This document shows positions 1 through 6,032 of a stretch of DNA of 6,622 bases, in pieces; within the stretch, counting starts at the first letter, position 1, and every line of letters begins with the position of its first letter. The stretch is from positions 1-6,622 of the forward strand of contig JAJZTU010000194.1 in assembly GCA_021848765.1 (NCBI GenBank), written 5' to 3'. The notes under the pieces were generated by a model that worked only from the letters and a program-made list of their open reading frames with translations, did not search any database and was not told the origin of the DNA. This DNA comes from Bacillota bacterium. Lineage in GTDB: Bacteria; Bacillota; GCA-003054495; Carboxydocellales; JAJZTU01. Made by a program: the position numbers and the translations under genes.

Positions 1-1
1 G

Positions 2-1246
2 GGGTACAGTGCTGAGGATGACAGCAAATTTAAACGGTACTGGCCGGCGGATGTGCAGCTGGTGGGAAAAGATATCGTGCGCTTCCATACCATAATCTGG
101 CCCATTATTTTGATGGCTGCCGGGGTGGATCTTCCTAAGAAGGTAATGGGTCACGGTTGGTTGCTCCTGGAGGGGGGGAAAATGTCCAAGTCCAAGGGCA
201 ATGTGATTGACCCGCTAATCTTGGTGGATAAGTACGGGGTGGATGCTATCCGGTATTATCTCCTCCGGGAGTTGCCCTTTGGCTCTGATGGCTATTACTC
301 CGAAGATGCCTTAGTGCAGAGGATTAATTCCGACCTGGCCAATGATCTGGGGAACCTGGTGAGCCGCTCAGTGGCTATGATTGAAAAATACTTCCAGGGT
401 GAGATTCGTAGGCCCGGCCAGGAAGAGCCGGTGGATCAGGATTTAAAAGATTCGTATAGAAAGACACTTCAGGATTTCTACAGCCACATGGAGAAACTGG
501 AACTCAGTAATGCCCTGGCAGCAGTGTGGAGGCTTATCAGCAGGGCCAACAAATATATCGATGAGACCGCTCCCTGGGTGCTGGCCAAGGACGAAAGCAA
601 TCAGGGGCGGCTGGCGGCTGTGCTCTACAATCTGGCTGAGACTATCCGGATTGTGACTGTTCTGGTGAGTCCCTTTATGCCTTTGCTGCCGGCCAGGGTA
701 TGGGAGCAGATTGGCCTTGCCGGAAATCCGGAGTTGCACACCTGGAATTCGGTGCAAACCTGGGGAGGACTGCCGGTAGGTACCAGGGTTAAACGGGGGG
801 ATGCCTTATTCCCCAGGATTGAGCTGAACGCGGAAACCCAGGTTCAGCAATCCCCGGCTGCCCAAAACCCGGTTCCCCAAAAGCAGCAGGACGAAGCAGC
901 AGCACAACCTGCTGCTGATGATAACTATATAACTATTGATGAGTTTGCCAAGCTTGACCTAAGAATTGCGGAAGTGCTGGCTGCCGAGAAGGTGCCCAAA
1001 GCCGACAAACTTCTGAAGCTGGAGGTGGCTCTGGGAGCGGAGAAGCGCACTATAGTCTCCGGGATTGCCAAGCACTATGAGCCGGAAGAATTAATTGGCA
1101 AAAAGGTAGTCCTGGTGGCAAACTTAAAACCCACCAAGCTCAGGGGAATTCTGTCCGAAGGCATGATTCTGGCCGCCTCGGATTCTGATAACCTGGAGGT
1201 ACTTACTATAAGCAAGGAAATCGCCAGCGGGAACCGGGTGAAGTAA
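2..1246 (+). CDS. metG: Methionyl-tRNA synthetase, C-terminal part (5' end outside window)
   Basis: Cytoplasmic class I aminoacyl-tRNA synthetase that charges tRNA-Met using ATP. The frame is open from base 2, so the gene begins upstream; the GTG at 53 is internal. 414 codons are visible, and by comparison with full-length bacterial MetG of about 650 residues roughly 240 N-terminal residues are missing, including the HIGH motif. Seen here: the WPADVQLVGKDIVRFH stretch typical of the catalytic domain, the KMSKS ATP-binding loop at 179-193 (visible residues 60-64), then the helical anticodon-binding domain with DLANDLGN and ETAPWVLAK. A Gln/Ala/Pro-rich linker at about 830-925 leads into a C-terminal EMAPII/Trbp111-like tRNA-binding domain (about 926-1243, with LDLRIAEV, KLLKLEV, VSGIAKHY and SEGMILAA), which in the family also supports dimerisation. 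It ends 27 bases before tatD and is likely co-transcribed with it. Confidence 0.97.
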   Translation, partial: GYSAEDDSKFKRYWPADVQLVGKDIVRFHTIIWPIILMAAGVDLPKKVMGHGWLLLEGGKMSKSKGNVIDPLILVDKYGVDAIRYYLLRELPFGSDGYYSEDALVQRINSDLANDLGNLVSRSVAMIEKYFQGEIRRPGQEEPVDQDLKDSYRKTLQDFYSHMEKLELSNALAAVWRLISRANKYIDETAPWVLAKDESNQGRLAAVLYNLAETIRIVTVLVSPFMPLLPARVWEQIGLAGNPELHTWNSVQTWGGLPVGTRVKRGDALFPRIELNAETQVQQSPAAQNPVPQKQQDEAAAQPAADDNYITIDEFAKLDLRIAEVLAAEKVPKADKLLKLEVALGAEKRTIVSGIAKHYEPEELIGKKVVLVANLKPTKLRGILSEGMILAASDSDNLEVLTISKEIASGNRVK

Positions 1247-1261
1247 TCCGGCTTGCCTTTG

Positions 1262-1268
1262 AAGGAGG
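1262..1268 (+). promoter_or_regulatory. Ribosome binding site of tatD
   Basis: AAGGAGG, a near-perfect Shine-Dalgarno match, lies 5 bases before the ATG at 1274. It fixes the tatD start there rather than at the in-frame TTG at 1253, which has no such site and would place this sequence inside the coding region. Confidence 0.85.
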
Positions 1269-1273
1269 AAAAT

Positions 1274-2053
1274 ATGCGCCTTTTTGATACCCATGCTCAT
1301 TTGGATGACAGAAAATATGACAGGGACCGCAGGCAGATGTTGAAGCGGGCTCAGGATAAAGGAATTCAGTATATTGTCAATGTCGGTTATGACCTGCCCT
1401 CTTCACAGCGGTCAACCGGCTTGGCAGAGGAGTATCCCTTTATCTACGCTGCTGTAGGCATCCACCCTCATGATGCCTCAGAAGCTGATGATGAGGTATT
1501 CAGCAAACTGAAGAACCTGGTTCAGCATCCCAAGGTGGTGGCAGTGGGGGAAATGGGTTTAGACTATTTCCGGGATTTATCCCCAAGAGATGTTCAACAG
1601 CAGGTATTCAGGCGACAGCTTGGCTTGGCGAAAGAACTGGGTAAGCCTGTGATTATTCATGATAGGGATGCCCACGGAGATATTATGAAGATTCTTAAGG
1701 AAGAACAGGCCTCGAAAATAGGAGGTATACTGCACTGTTTTTCCGGGAGTTGGGAGATGGCTCAGGAGTGCCTGGAGATGGGATTTTATATTTCTATTGC
1801 CGGGCCGGTGACCTTTCACAATGCCCGGAAACTGGCTGAGATTGCAGCTAAGGTGCCATTGAACCGGCTGCTTATCGAGACCGACGCTCCCTACCTGACT
1901 CCTGAACCTTTTAGGGGGCAGAGAAACGAGTCAGCTCATGTTTATTATGTGGCCGAAAAAATTGCCGGGCTTCGAAAAATTTCCCTGGCAGACCTGGCCG
2001 AAGCAACTACCAGAAACGGGCTAGAGGTTTTTGGGATTAAAGACCATTTTTAG
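1274..2053 (+). CDS. tatD: TatD-family metal-dependent deoxyribonuclease (YabD-like)
   Basis: 259 residues, the usual length of this TIM-barrel amidohydrolase-fold family. TatD enzymes are cytoplasmic, metal-dependent DNases/3'-5' exonucleases linked to DNA repair and turnover; the exact role of the Firmicute YabD branch is poorly defined. Visible signatures in order: DTHAHLD at residues 5-11 (metal ligands H7 and H9), GIHPH at 62-66, GEMGLDY at 92-98 (E93, bridging metal ligand), IIHDRDAH at 127-134 (H129), HCFSG at 154-158 (H154), ETDAPYLTP at 202-210 (D204), and FRGQRNE at 213-219. All expected metal ligands are present, so it should be active. The start follows a strong ribosome binding site. 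It sits directly downstream of metG, as in Bacillus, and probably shares its transcript. Confidence 0.96.
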   Translation: MRLFDTHAHLDDRKYDRDRRQMLKRAQDKGIQYIVNVGYDLPSSQRSTGLAEEYPFIYAAVGIHPHDASEADDEVFSKLKNLVQHPKVVAVGEMGLDYFRDLSPRDVQQQVFRRQLGLAKELGKPVIIHDRDAHGDIMKILKEEQASKIGGILHCFSGSWEMAQECLEMGFYISIAGPVTFHNARKLAEIAAKVPLNRLLIETDAPYLTPEPFRGQRNESAHVYYVAEKIAGLRKISLADLAEATTRNGLEVFGIKDHF

Positions 2054-2079
2054 TCATTTTCAGTCAAAAATGTTCTATT

Positions 2080-2109
2080 TTGTCGTTAATTCTATAAATT
2101 TATTGTAAA
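2080..2109 (+). promoter_or_regulatory. Weak candidate sigma-A promoter in the AT-rich tatD/yabE gap
   Basis: The 158-base gap 2054-2211 is clearly more AT-rich than its surroundings and holds no gene. TTGTCG at 2080-2085 and TGTAAA at 2104-2109 are spaced by 18 bases and each matches the sigma-A consensus at 4 of 6 positions. Other -10-like words (TATAAA at 2093-2098, TACAAT at 2155-2160) lack a fitting -35 box. CATTTTT at 2045-2051 can pair with AAAAATG at 2066-2072 around the tatD stop, but this AT-only hairpin is a poor terminator. A separate promoter for the next gene is plausible; its exact position is not certain. Confidence 0.25.
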
Positions 2110-2211
2110 ATTAAGCTGTAGGAAAAGCAGGAAAATGGGCCCAGAAGTAGAATATACAATTATGTACAAATTTTCGCTTCACCAAAAAAAAACCAAAAAG
2201 GAGTTGACAGG

Positions 2212-3207
2212 ATGGACCGAGTCTTTGCTAAGAAGCCAGCCCAACCTTTCAACACCCGTAAATGGGTACTGGTGGCAGTAATATTTTTACTGTTGCTGGG
2301 GGCTGGTGGAGTTACCTACGCTTGGGCAAATAAATCTGTAGATATTCACGTTGCAAATCAAGTTATTACGGTGCAAACTTCAGGCAAAACAGTAGCAGAC
2401 GCTCTTCAAAAAGCAAAAATCAATATTGGAAACAAGGACATAGTAAATCCGGGAATGAATACCCCCCTGACGGAGGGGATGAAGGTTTTTGTTAGCCGGG
2501 CCAAGCAGGTAACAATTCATCATGATGGGAGACAGCAAGAGGTTTGGACCCATGGAAAAACAGTACAAGCTGTATTGGGTCAGGCCGGTATTAAGTTGGG
2601 GAAACTTGACCGGGTCGAACCTGCCCTGGAATCGACTGTTAAGACGCAAGCTAAGATTGTGATCACCAGAATTCAGGAGAAAGTGTTGGAGGAGTCGTTC
2701 TCCGTACCCTTCGGGGTTCAGACTAAAACTGACAACTCAATGCTCAGAGGAATGCGTAAAGTAGTAAGCCGGGGCGTTCCCGGGCTGGGCAAAAGGTTTG
2801 TCAAGGTAGTCTATGCAAATGGCAAGCAGATCAGCAGGGGAGTGGTGAAGACCCTGGTGGTTAAAAAGCCGCAGAACCAGATTTTTGCCGTTGGCACTGT
2901 GCGGACAGTGTCCCGGGGGGGAAAACCGCTTAATTTCAGAGAAAGTTTGGTGATGGAGGCCTCCGGCTATACTCATACCGGTTACCGGACTGCTACCGGG
3001 AAAGTTCCCAGCAGGGGAATCGCTGCCGTTGATCCATCGGTAATTCCCATGGGAACCAGAGTTTATGTGGATGGCTATGGGTATGCCTTGGCTGCTGACA
3101 GGGGAAGTGCTATTGTAGGAGACCGTATAGACCTGTTTTTTGAGTCCTATGCAGAAGCTATAAACTGGGGTAGACGTAATGTCAGGGTTTACCTTTTAGA
3201 AGAATAG
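2212..3207 (+). CDS. yabE: YabE-like cell-wall protein: DUF348 x2, G5 and 3D domains
   Basis: 331-residue exported or membrane-anchored envelope protein. After a short basic N-terminus, residues 18-38 form a hydrophobic segment (uncleaved anchor or signal peptide). Two DUF348 (ubiquitin-like) repeats follow at about 43-84 and 98-139, recognisable by the paired GKTVADAL.. and GKTVQAVL.. helices; then a G5 domain at about 153-229 (SRGVPGLGKRFVKVVYANGK, ending FAVGTV); then a 3D domain at about 248-328 with the three expected aspartates D274 (AAVDP), D296 (AADRG) and D307 (RIDLFF). The 3D domain resembles the catalytic fold of MltA lytic transglycosylases, and YabE-type proteins have been proposed as Firmicute counterparts of Rpf muralytic factors, so peptidoglycan cleavage is likely but not proven. 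The start has AAGGAG at 2198-2203, 8 bases before the ATG. A terminator follows. Synteny with B. subtilis yabE supports the name. Confidence 0.93.
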   Translation: MDRVFAKKPAQPFNTRKWVLVAVIFLLLLGAGGVTYAWANKSVDIHVANQVITVQTSGKTVADALQKAKINIGNKDIVNPGMNTPLTEGMKVFVSRAKQVTIHHDGRQQEVWTHGKTVQAVLGQAGIKLGKLDRVEPALESTVKTQAKIVITRIQEKVLEESFSVPFGVQTKTDNSMLRGMRKVVSRGVPGLGKRFVKVVYANGKQISRGVVKTLVVKKPQNQIFAVGTVRTVSRGGKPLNFRESLVMEASGYTHTGYRTATGKVPSRGIAAVDPSVIPMGTRVYVDGYGYALAADRGSAIVGDRIDLFFESYAEAINWGRRNVRVYLLEE

Positions 3208-3216
3208 AACATACTG

Positions 3217-3247
3217 AAAGGGGACAGTCGATGTCCTCTTTTTCTTT
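3217..3247 (+). terminator. Rho-independent terminator after the yabE-like gene
   Basis: AAAGGGGACA (3217-3226) pairs with TGTCCTCTTT (3232-3241) around a 5-base loop, a 10-bp stem with one G-U pair, and runs into a T-rich tail (TTTTTCTTT at 3239-3247). It starts 10 bases after the stop codon. It separates the cell-wall gene from rnmV-ksgA and makes a TTG start for rnmV at 3251 unlikely. Confidence 0.75.
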
Positions 3248-3276
3248 GCGTTGGCAGAAAGGATGACAGCTGTGAA

Positions 3277-3322
3277 GGATGAGCAGATGGAAGTTCGGAA
3301 AGTGGATGAACAGATGGAAATT
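3277..3322 (+). repeat. 27-bp-spaced direct repeat across the rnmV start region
   Basis: Two 19-base copies, 3277-3295 and 3304-3322, differ at only two positions and are offset by exactly 27 bases (9 codons). Both encode DEQME followed by V or I, and each contains an in-frame ATG. The match pattern suggests a tandem duplication of the start region that kept the frame. Confidence 0.7.
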
Positions 3323-3865
3323 CAAGAAATAATAGTAGTGGAAGGGAAAAATGACGTAGCCGCGGTAAAAAGGGCGGTCCAGGCCGAGGTAATAGTTACG
3401 GGAGGGTTTGCCCTCTCCGGGAATACCCTTGAGCGCATCAAGGTTGCCCAGAGCAAGTGCGGGGTGATAGTGCTTACTGACCCTGATACTGTGGGGGAAA
3501 GGCTCAGGGAGCGGATTAATGCTGTGGTACAAGGGTGCAAACATGCCTTTTTACCCAGGGAAGATGCTCTTAAGGATGGGGATGTGGGGATTGAAAATGC
3601 CCGGCCTGAAACTATCCGGGAGGCTTTAAGCAAGGTAAGGACCCTGGCAGCCGGGGGAGCCCCCAGGTTTACCCTGAACGATTTAATGTTTGCCGGATTG
3701 GTTGGGGGGGACGAATCTGCAGGGAAGCGGGCCGGGGTTGGAAAAATACTTGGAATTGGCTATACTAATGGGAAGCAGTTTCTAAACCGCCTCAACCATT
3801 ACGGAGTGACCAGGGAGGAGTTTGCCCACGCCTGTCGTAGGGTTGAAACAGGGGAAAACATTTAA
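3287..3865 (+). CDS. rnmV: Ribonuclease M5 (5S rRNA maturation)
   Basis: Cytoplasmic Toprim endonuclease that trims 5S rRNA precursor at both ends, with ribosomal protein L18 as cofactor in Bacillus. With the ATG at 3287 it is 192 residues. Toprim signatures are IIVVEGKND (15-23, catalytic E19) and LTDPD (63-67, D65 and D67). Further family blocks are GCKHAFLP (83-90), GIEN (101-104) and FAGLVGG..GIGYTNGKQ (135-164) of the C-terminal region. The start is uncertain. ATG 3287 has AAGGA 7 bases upstream; GTG 3272 also has AAAGGA 8 bases upstream; ATG 3314 has a weaker site but yields MEIQEIIVVEG, which aligns best with the family's usual N-terminus. The extra N-terminal residues come from the 27-bp duplication. 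It lies 13 bases before ksgA. The upstream terminator implies its own promoter or read-through; I found no convincing promoter. Confidence 0.92.
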   Translation: MEVRKVDEQMEIQEIIVVEGKNDVAAVKRAVQAEVIVTGGFALSGNTLERIKVAQSKCGVIVLTDPDTVGERLRERINAVVQGCKHAFLPREDALKDGDVGIENARPETIREALSKVRTLAAGGAPRFTLNDLMFAGLVGGDESAGKRAGVGKILGIGYTNGKQFLNRLNHYGVTREEFAHACRRVETGENI

Positions 3866-3870
3866 GGGAG
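3864..3870 (+). promoter_or_regulatory. ksgA ribosome binding site overlapping the rnmV stop codon
   Basis: AAGGGAG begins inside the rnmV TAA stop (3863-3865) and lies 8 bases before the ksgA ATG at 3879. It selects that start over the in-frame upstream TTG at 3822 and suggests that ribosomes finishing rnmV help to start ksgA. Confidence 0.75.
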
Positions 3871-3878
3871 CGAGCCGC

Positions 3879-4757
3879 ATGAAGTTATCATCAGCAGTAC
3901 GCACCAGGGCTATTATCCAGAAACACGGTTTTCGTTTTAAGAAAAGCCTTGGGCAGAATTTTTTAATCGATGATGGAACTCTGCAACAAATAACAGGGGC
4001 GGCCGAACTGTCTCCCCGGGATTTGGTGGTGGAGATTGGACCTGGTATTGGAACTCTGACCGAGCGACTGGCGGAAGTATCCGGCCAGATTATTGTTGTG
4101 GAAATTGATCAAAACCTTTTGCCAATTTTACAAGAAACTCTGGGCAACTGGGAAAATGTCCAGGTTTATTTAGGGGATATCCTTAAAATTAACCTGGACC
4201 AATTGGTTCTGGAAAAGTCAGAGGGACAGTTCGGGCCTGGCGGAAAAAGATACAAGGTGGTAGCCAATCTGCCTTATTACATTACCACACCGATTGTCAT
4301 GAAACTGCTGGAGGAAGGTTATCACCTGGAGTCTATGGTAATCATGGTACAAAAGGAGGTAGCGGAAAGGATGGTTGCCCCACCGGGAGGTAAGGAATAC
4401 GGGGCGCTTAGTGTGGCAGTCCAGTATTATAGCCGGTCGGAGATAGTTACCCGGGTTCCCAAGGGAGCATTCCTTCCGCCTCCGGAAGTAGAAAGTGCTG
4501 TGGTTAAATTAATTAAACGTAATGAACCGGCGGTGTCAGTAACTAGTGAAACAATGTTTTTTAGGGTGGTCAAGGCCGCTTTTGCCCAGCGCCGGAAAAC
4601 TCTCTTAAACGCTCTGGTTAATGGGGGATTTGGGATAGAGAAGCAAAAATGGGGCGAACTGCTTGGCAGGTTGAATATTGACGGTCAGCGGAGGGGGGAG
4701 ACCCTTGGCCTGGAGGAGTTTGCTGCCATAGCCAACAGAATTTCGGCCGTACTGTAA
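3879..4757 (+). CDS. ksgA: 16S rRNA (adenine(1518)-N6/adenine(1519)-N6)-dimethyltransferase
   Basis: KsgA/RsmA dimethylates the two adjacent adenines in the 3'-terminal hairpin of 16S rRNA using S-adenosylmethionine, a late 30S assembly step; its loss gives kasugamycin resistance. The 292-residue length matches the family. Signatures: KKSLGQNFLID (21-31), SAM-binding motif I VEIGPGIGTLT (51-61), acidic motif II VVEID (73-77, E75), D100 in YLGD, catalytic motif IV NLPYYITTPI (130-139), substrate-side FLPPPEVESAV (198-208) and FAQRRKTL (235-242) leading into the helical C-terminal domain. Nothing is truncated. It follows rnmV by 13 bases with a ribosome binding site overlapping the rnmV stop, the same pairing as in Bacillus, tying 5S and 16S rRNA maturation into one transcript. 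An rRNA-modifying Erm-type resistance enzyme is the only close alternative; synteny and the motif IV form favour KsgA. Confidence 0.97.
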   Translation: MKLSSAVRTRAIIQKHGFRFKKSLGQNFLIDDGTLQQITGAAELSPRDLVVEIGPGIGTLTERLAEVSGQIIVVEIDQNLLPILQETLGNWENVQVYLGDILKINLDQLVLEKSEGQFGPGGKRYKVVANLPYYITTPIVMKLLEEGYHLESMVIMVQKEVAERMVAPPGGKEYGALSVAVQYYSRSEIVTRVPKGAFLPPPEVESAVVKLIKRNEPAVSVTSETMFFRVVKAAFAQRRKTLLNALVNGGFGIEKQKWGELLGRLNIDGQRRGETLGLEEFAAIANRISAVL

Positions 4758-4781
4758 ACAGCTTAAAATCTCCGGGGAAAT

Positions 4782-4820
4782 AAGGCTTATGCCGGCGCTT
4801 TGGGCGCTGGCATAAGCCTT
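4782..4820 (+). terminator. Strong 17-bp hairpin after ksgA, no T-tract
   Basis: AAGGCTTATGCCGGCGC (4782-4798) pairs with GCGCTGGCATAAGCCTT (4804-4820) through all 17 positions with one G-T pair, around a TTTGG loop. Its place 24 bases after the ksgA stop suggests transcript termination or 3'-end protection, but the bases that follow (GCTTAGGTCC) contain no T run, and neither does the opposite strand, so it is not a canonical intrinsic terminator. Confidence 0.5.
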
Positions 4821-4840
4821 GCTTAGGTCCATATTTAGGG

Positions 4841-4868
4841 ACATTAAGGCGGTCTACCTCATAGTATG
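4841..4868 (+). promoter_or_regulatory. Candidate sigma-K promoter of yabG
   Basis: AC at 4841-4842, a 17-base spacer, then CATAGTATG at 4860-4868. The B. subtilis sigma-K consensus is AC, 16-17 bases, CATAnnnTA; here only the last base differs. It lies between the ksgA hairpin and yabG, and B. subtilis yabG is transcribed by sigma-K in the mother cell. The motif is short, so chance is possible; context raises the odds. Predicted leader of about 60 bases. Confidence 0.5.
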
Positions 4869-4916
4869 GAGTAGTACCTTCCGTTATTTCGGTGGGAAAA
4901 GCCCTTGGGAAGGCCA

Positions 4917-4927
4917 AAGGGGGGTGA
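4917..4927 (+). promoter_or_regulatory. Ribosome binding site of yabG
   Basis: AAGGGGGGTGA lies 7 bases before the ATG at 4935. The GGTGA end can pair with the 16S rRNA tail even though the central base departs from GGAGG. It sets the start at 4935 rather than at an in-frame upstream alternative at 4905. Confidence 0.65.
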
Positions 4928-4934
4928 CCGGCCA

Positions 4935-5846
4935 ATGGAAAAATTACAGATTGGTGATGTGGTAACCAGAAAATCCTATAACGGTGATGTTTTTTTTAAA
5001 GTTATCAGACTCTATACGGTAGAAGACGGGACTGAAATGGCGGAGATAAAAGGCTTAGATGTCAGGTTGGCAGCAGATGCCCCGGTCTGTGACTTGTTAA
5101 AGATGACCCCGGAACAGGTCCGGTGCCACCGCCACCAGTTTATTCAAAGGCATACGCCGCATTTGGAACGGGTTTTTGGTCAAAGACGACAATCAGGAGA
5201 CAGGGGAACGGCAACTCAACCACAGACAGAAGCCGGGGAAGGGAATACTCCTGAGGTCAATAAAAACAGCGAGGTAGCGGATTTTTTTGAGGTTCCGGGA
5301 CGGGTACTGCATATAGATGGAGATCCTGAATACCTAAGGCTTTGCCTGGCATCCTACCGGAGGCTAAAGATCAGTGCCTGGGGGTATGCCGTCCCGGAAG
5401 AACAACAACCTCAGTTAGTAGTTAACCTGTTGAAGCAACACCTGCCTGATATCCTGGTACTGACCGGGCACGATGGTTTACTGAAGGGGAAGGAGAATTT
5501 AGCGGATCTGGAAAGTTACAGAAACTCTCGCTATTTCGTTGAAGCTGTAAAGAAGGCCAGGCAGTTTGAAATGAGTTCCGATGTTTTGCTGATCTTTGCC
5601 GGGGCTTGCCAGTCGCATTATGAGGCGATTTTGCGGGCGGGAGCGAATTTTGCCAGTTCCCCGAAAAGGGTGTTAATTCACGCTTTTGACCCGGTCCTGG
5701 TGGTGGAAAGGCTGGCTTATACCTATTTTGACAAAACCGTTTCTGTCAATGAGCTGATTAGAAATACCATTACAGGGATGGACGGAATAGGTGGGGTGGA
5801 AACCCGGGGTAAATTCAGACGCGGGTTGCCCAAATCACCGTATTGA
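4935..5846 (+). CDS. yabG: Sporulation-specific protease YabG
   Basis: Mother-cell protease (MEROPS U57 family) that processes spore coat and coat-assembly proteins such as SafA and SpoIVA late in sporulation in Bacillus, and germination proteins in Clostridioides. 303 residues, close to the 290 of B. subtilis. Residues 1-82 form a small N-terminal domain (MEKLQIGDVVTRKSYNGD..); 83-115 is a polar, low-complexity linker; 120-303 is the conserved protease region, with VLHIDGDPEYL (124-134), PDILVLTGHD (171-180), YRNSRYFVEAV (195-205), FAGACQS (221-227), AGANFASSP (235-243), and GIGGVETRGK (284-293). From memory, the B. subtilis catalytic pair is Cys218 and His172; C225 and H179 here sit with the same +7 offset, supporting an intact active site. 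A sigma-K-like promoter precedes it, so it is probably its own late-sporulation unit rather than part of the ksgA transcript. Confidence 0.95.
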   Translation: MEKLQIGDVVTRKSYNGDVFFKVIRLYTVEDGTEMAEIKGLDVRLAADAPVCDLLKMTPEQVRCHRHQFIQRHTPHLERVFGQRRQSGDRGTATQPQTEAGEGNTPEVNKNSEVADFFEVPGRVLHIDGDPEYLRLCLASYRRLKISAWGYAVPEEQQPQLVVNLLKQHLPDILVLTGHDGLLKGKENLADLESYRNSRYFVEAVKKARQFEMSSDVLLIFAGACQSHYEAILRAGANFASSPKRVLIHAFDPVLVVERLAYTYFDKTVSVNELIRNTITGMDGIGGVETRGKFRRGLPKSPY

Positions 5847-5920
5847 AAAATATGACAGTATCTTACCAATAATTCCAGGCAGCAGGATTATTGTGAAAAA
5901 GAGAACATATTGGGGTATGT

Positions 5921-5976
5921 ACAGTCTCTTCTTTACTTGGAAATGATAAGAAAAGAAGAGGCTGTTTGTCTTTTTT
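5921..5976 (+). terminator. Rho-independent terminator after yabG
   Basis: ACAGTCTCTTCTTT (5921-5934) pairs with AAAGAAGAGGCTGT (5952-5965), 14 bp with one G-T pair, around a 17-base loop, followed by TTGTC and six T at 5971-5976. The stem is rather AT-rich and the T run begins 5 bases after it, so efficiency may be moderate. The 74 bases between the yabG stop and this stem show nothing I can name. Confidence 0.65.
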
Positions 5977-5994
5977 GGAGGTCTAGATTAAAAT
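5966..5994 (+). promoter_or_regulatory. Candidate sigma-A promoter of the CAP-domain gene
   Basis: TTGTCT (5966-5971, 4 of 6 to TTGACA), an ideal 17-base spacer and TAAAAT (5989-5994, 5 of 6 to TATAAT). Transcription would start near 6001, giving a leader of about 30 bases that keeps the ribosome binding site at 6020-6025. The -35 box lies in the tail of the preceding terminator. Confidence 0.45.
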
Positions 5995-6032
5995 GGAGCC
6001 GGAACCAAAGTAATGAAGTAAGGAGTGGTCTG

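Noticed and set aside
53..1246. GTG at 53 as the start of a separate protein
   Set aside because: The frame is open to base 2 and the upstream residues are conserved MetG sequence, so this is an internal codon.
2045..2072. Terminator after tatD
   Set aside because: The stem is 7 bp of only A-T pairs plus one C-G end, with a 14-base loop and no uninterrupted T run after it.
2054..2211. Possible riboswitch (for example cyclic di-AMP type) before the cell-wall gene
   Set aside because: The gap is short and AT-rich, and I could not find the conserved helices or a terminator switch of any riboswitch class.
3322..3633. Minus-strand open frame of about 100 codons inside rnmV, and similar ones at 443-757, 2737-2976 and 4618-4935
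   Set aside because: They lie opposite well-supported genes, have no ribosome binding site or recognisable domain, and look like shadows of the coding strand.
5993..6013. Six-codon open frame MEPEPK with GGAGGT upstream, a possible leader peptide
   Set aside because: Its ATG falls in the -10 box of the candidate promoter, so it would not be in that transcript, and no regulatory codon run is present.
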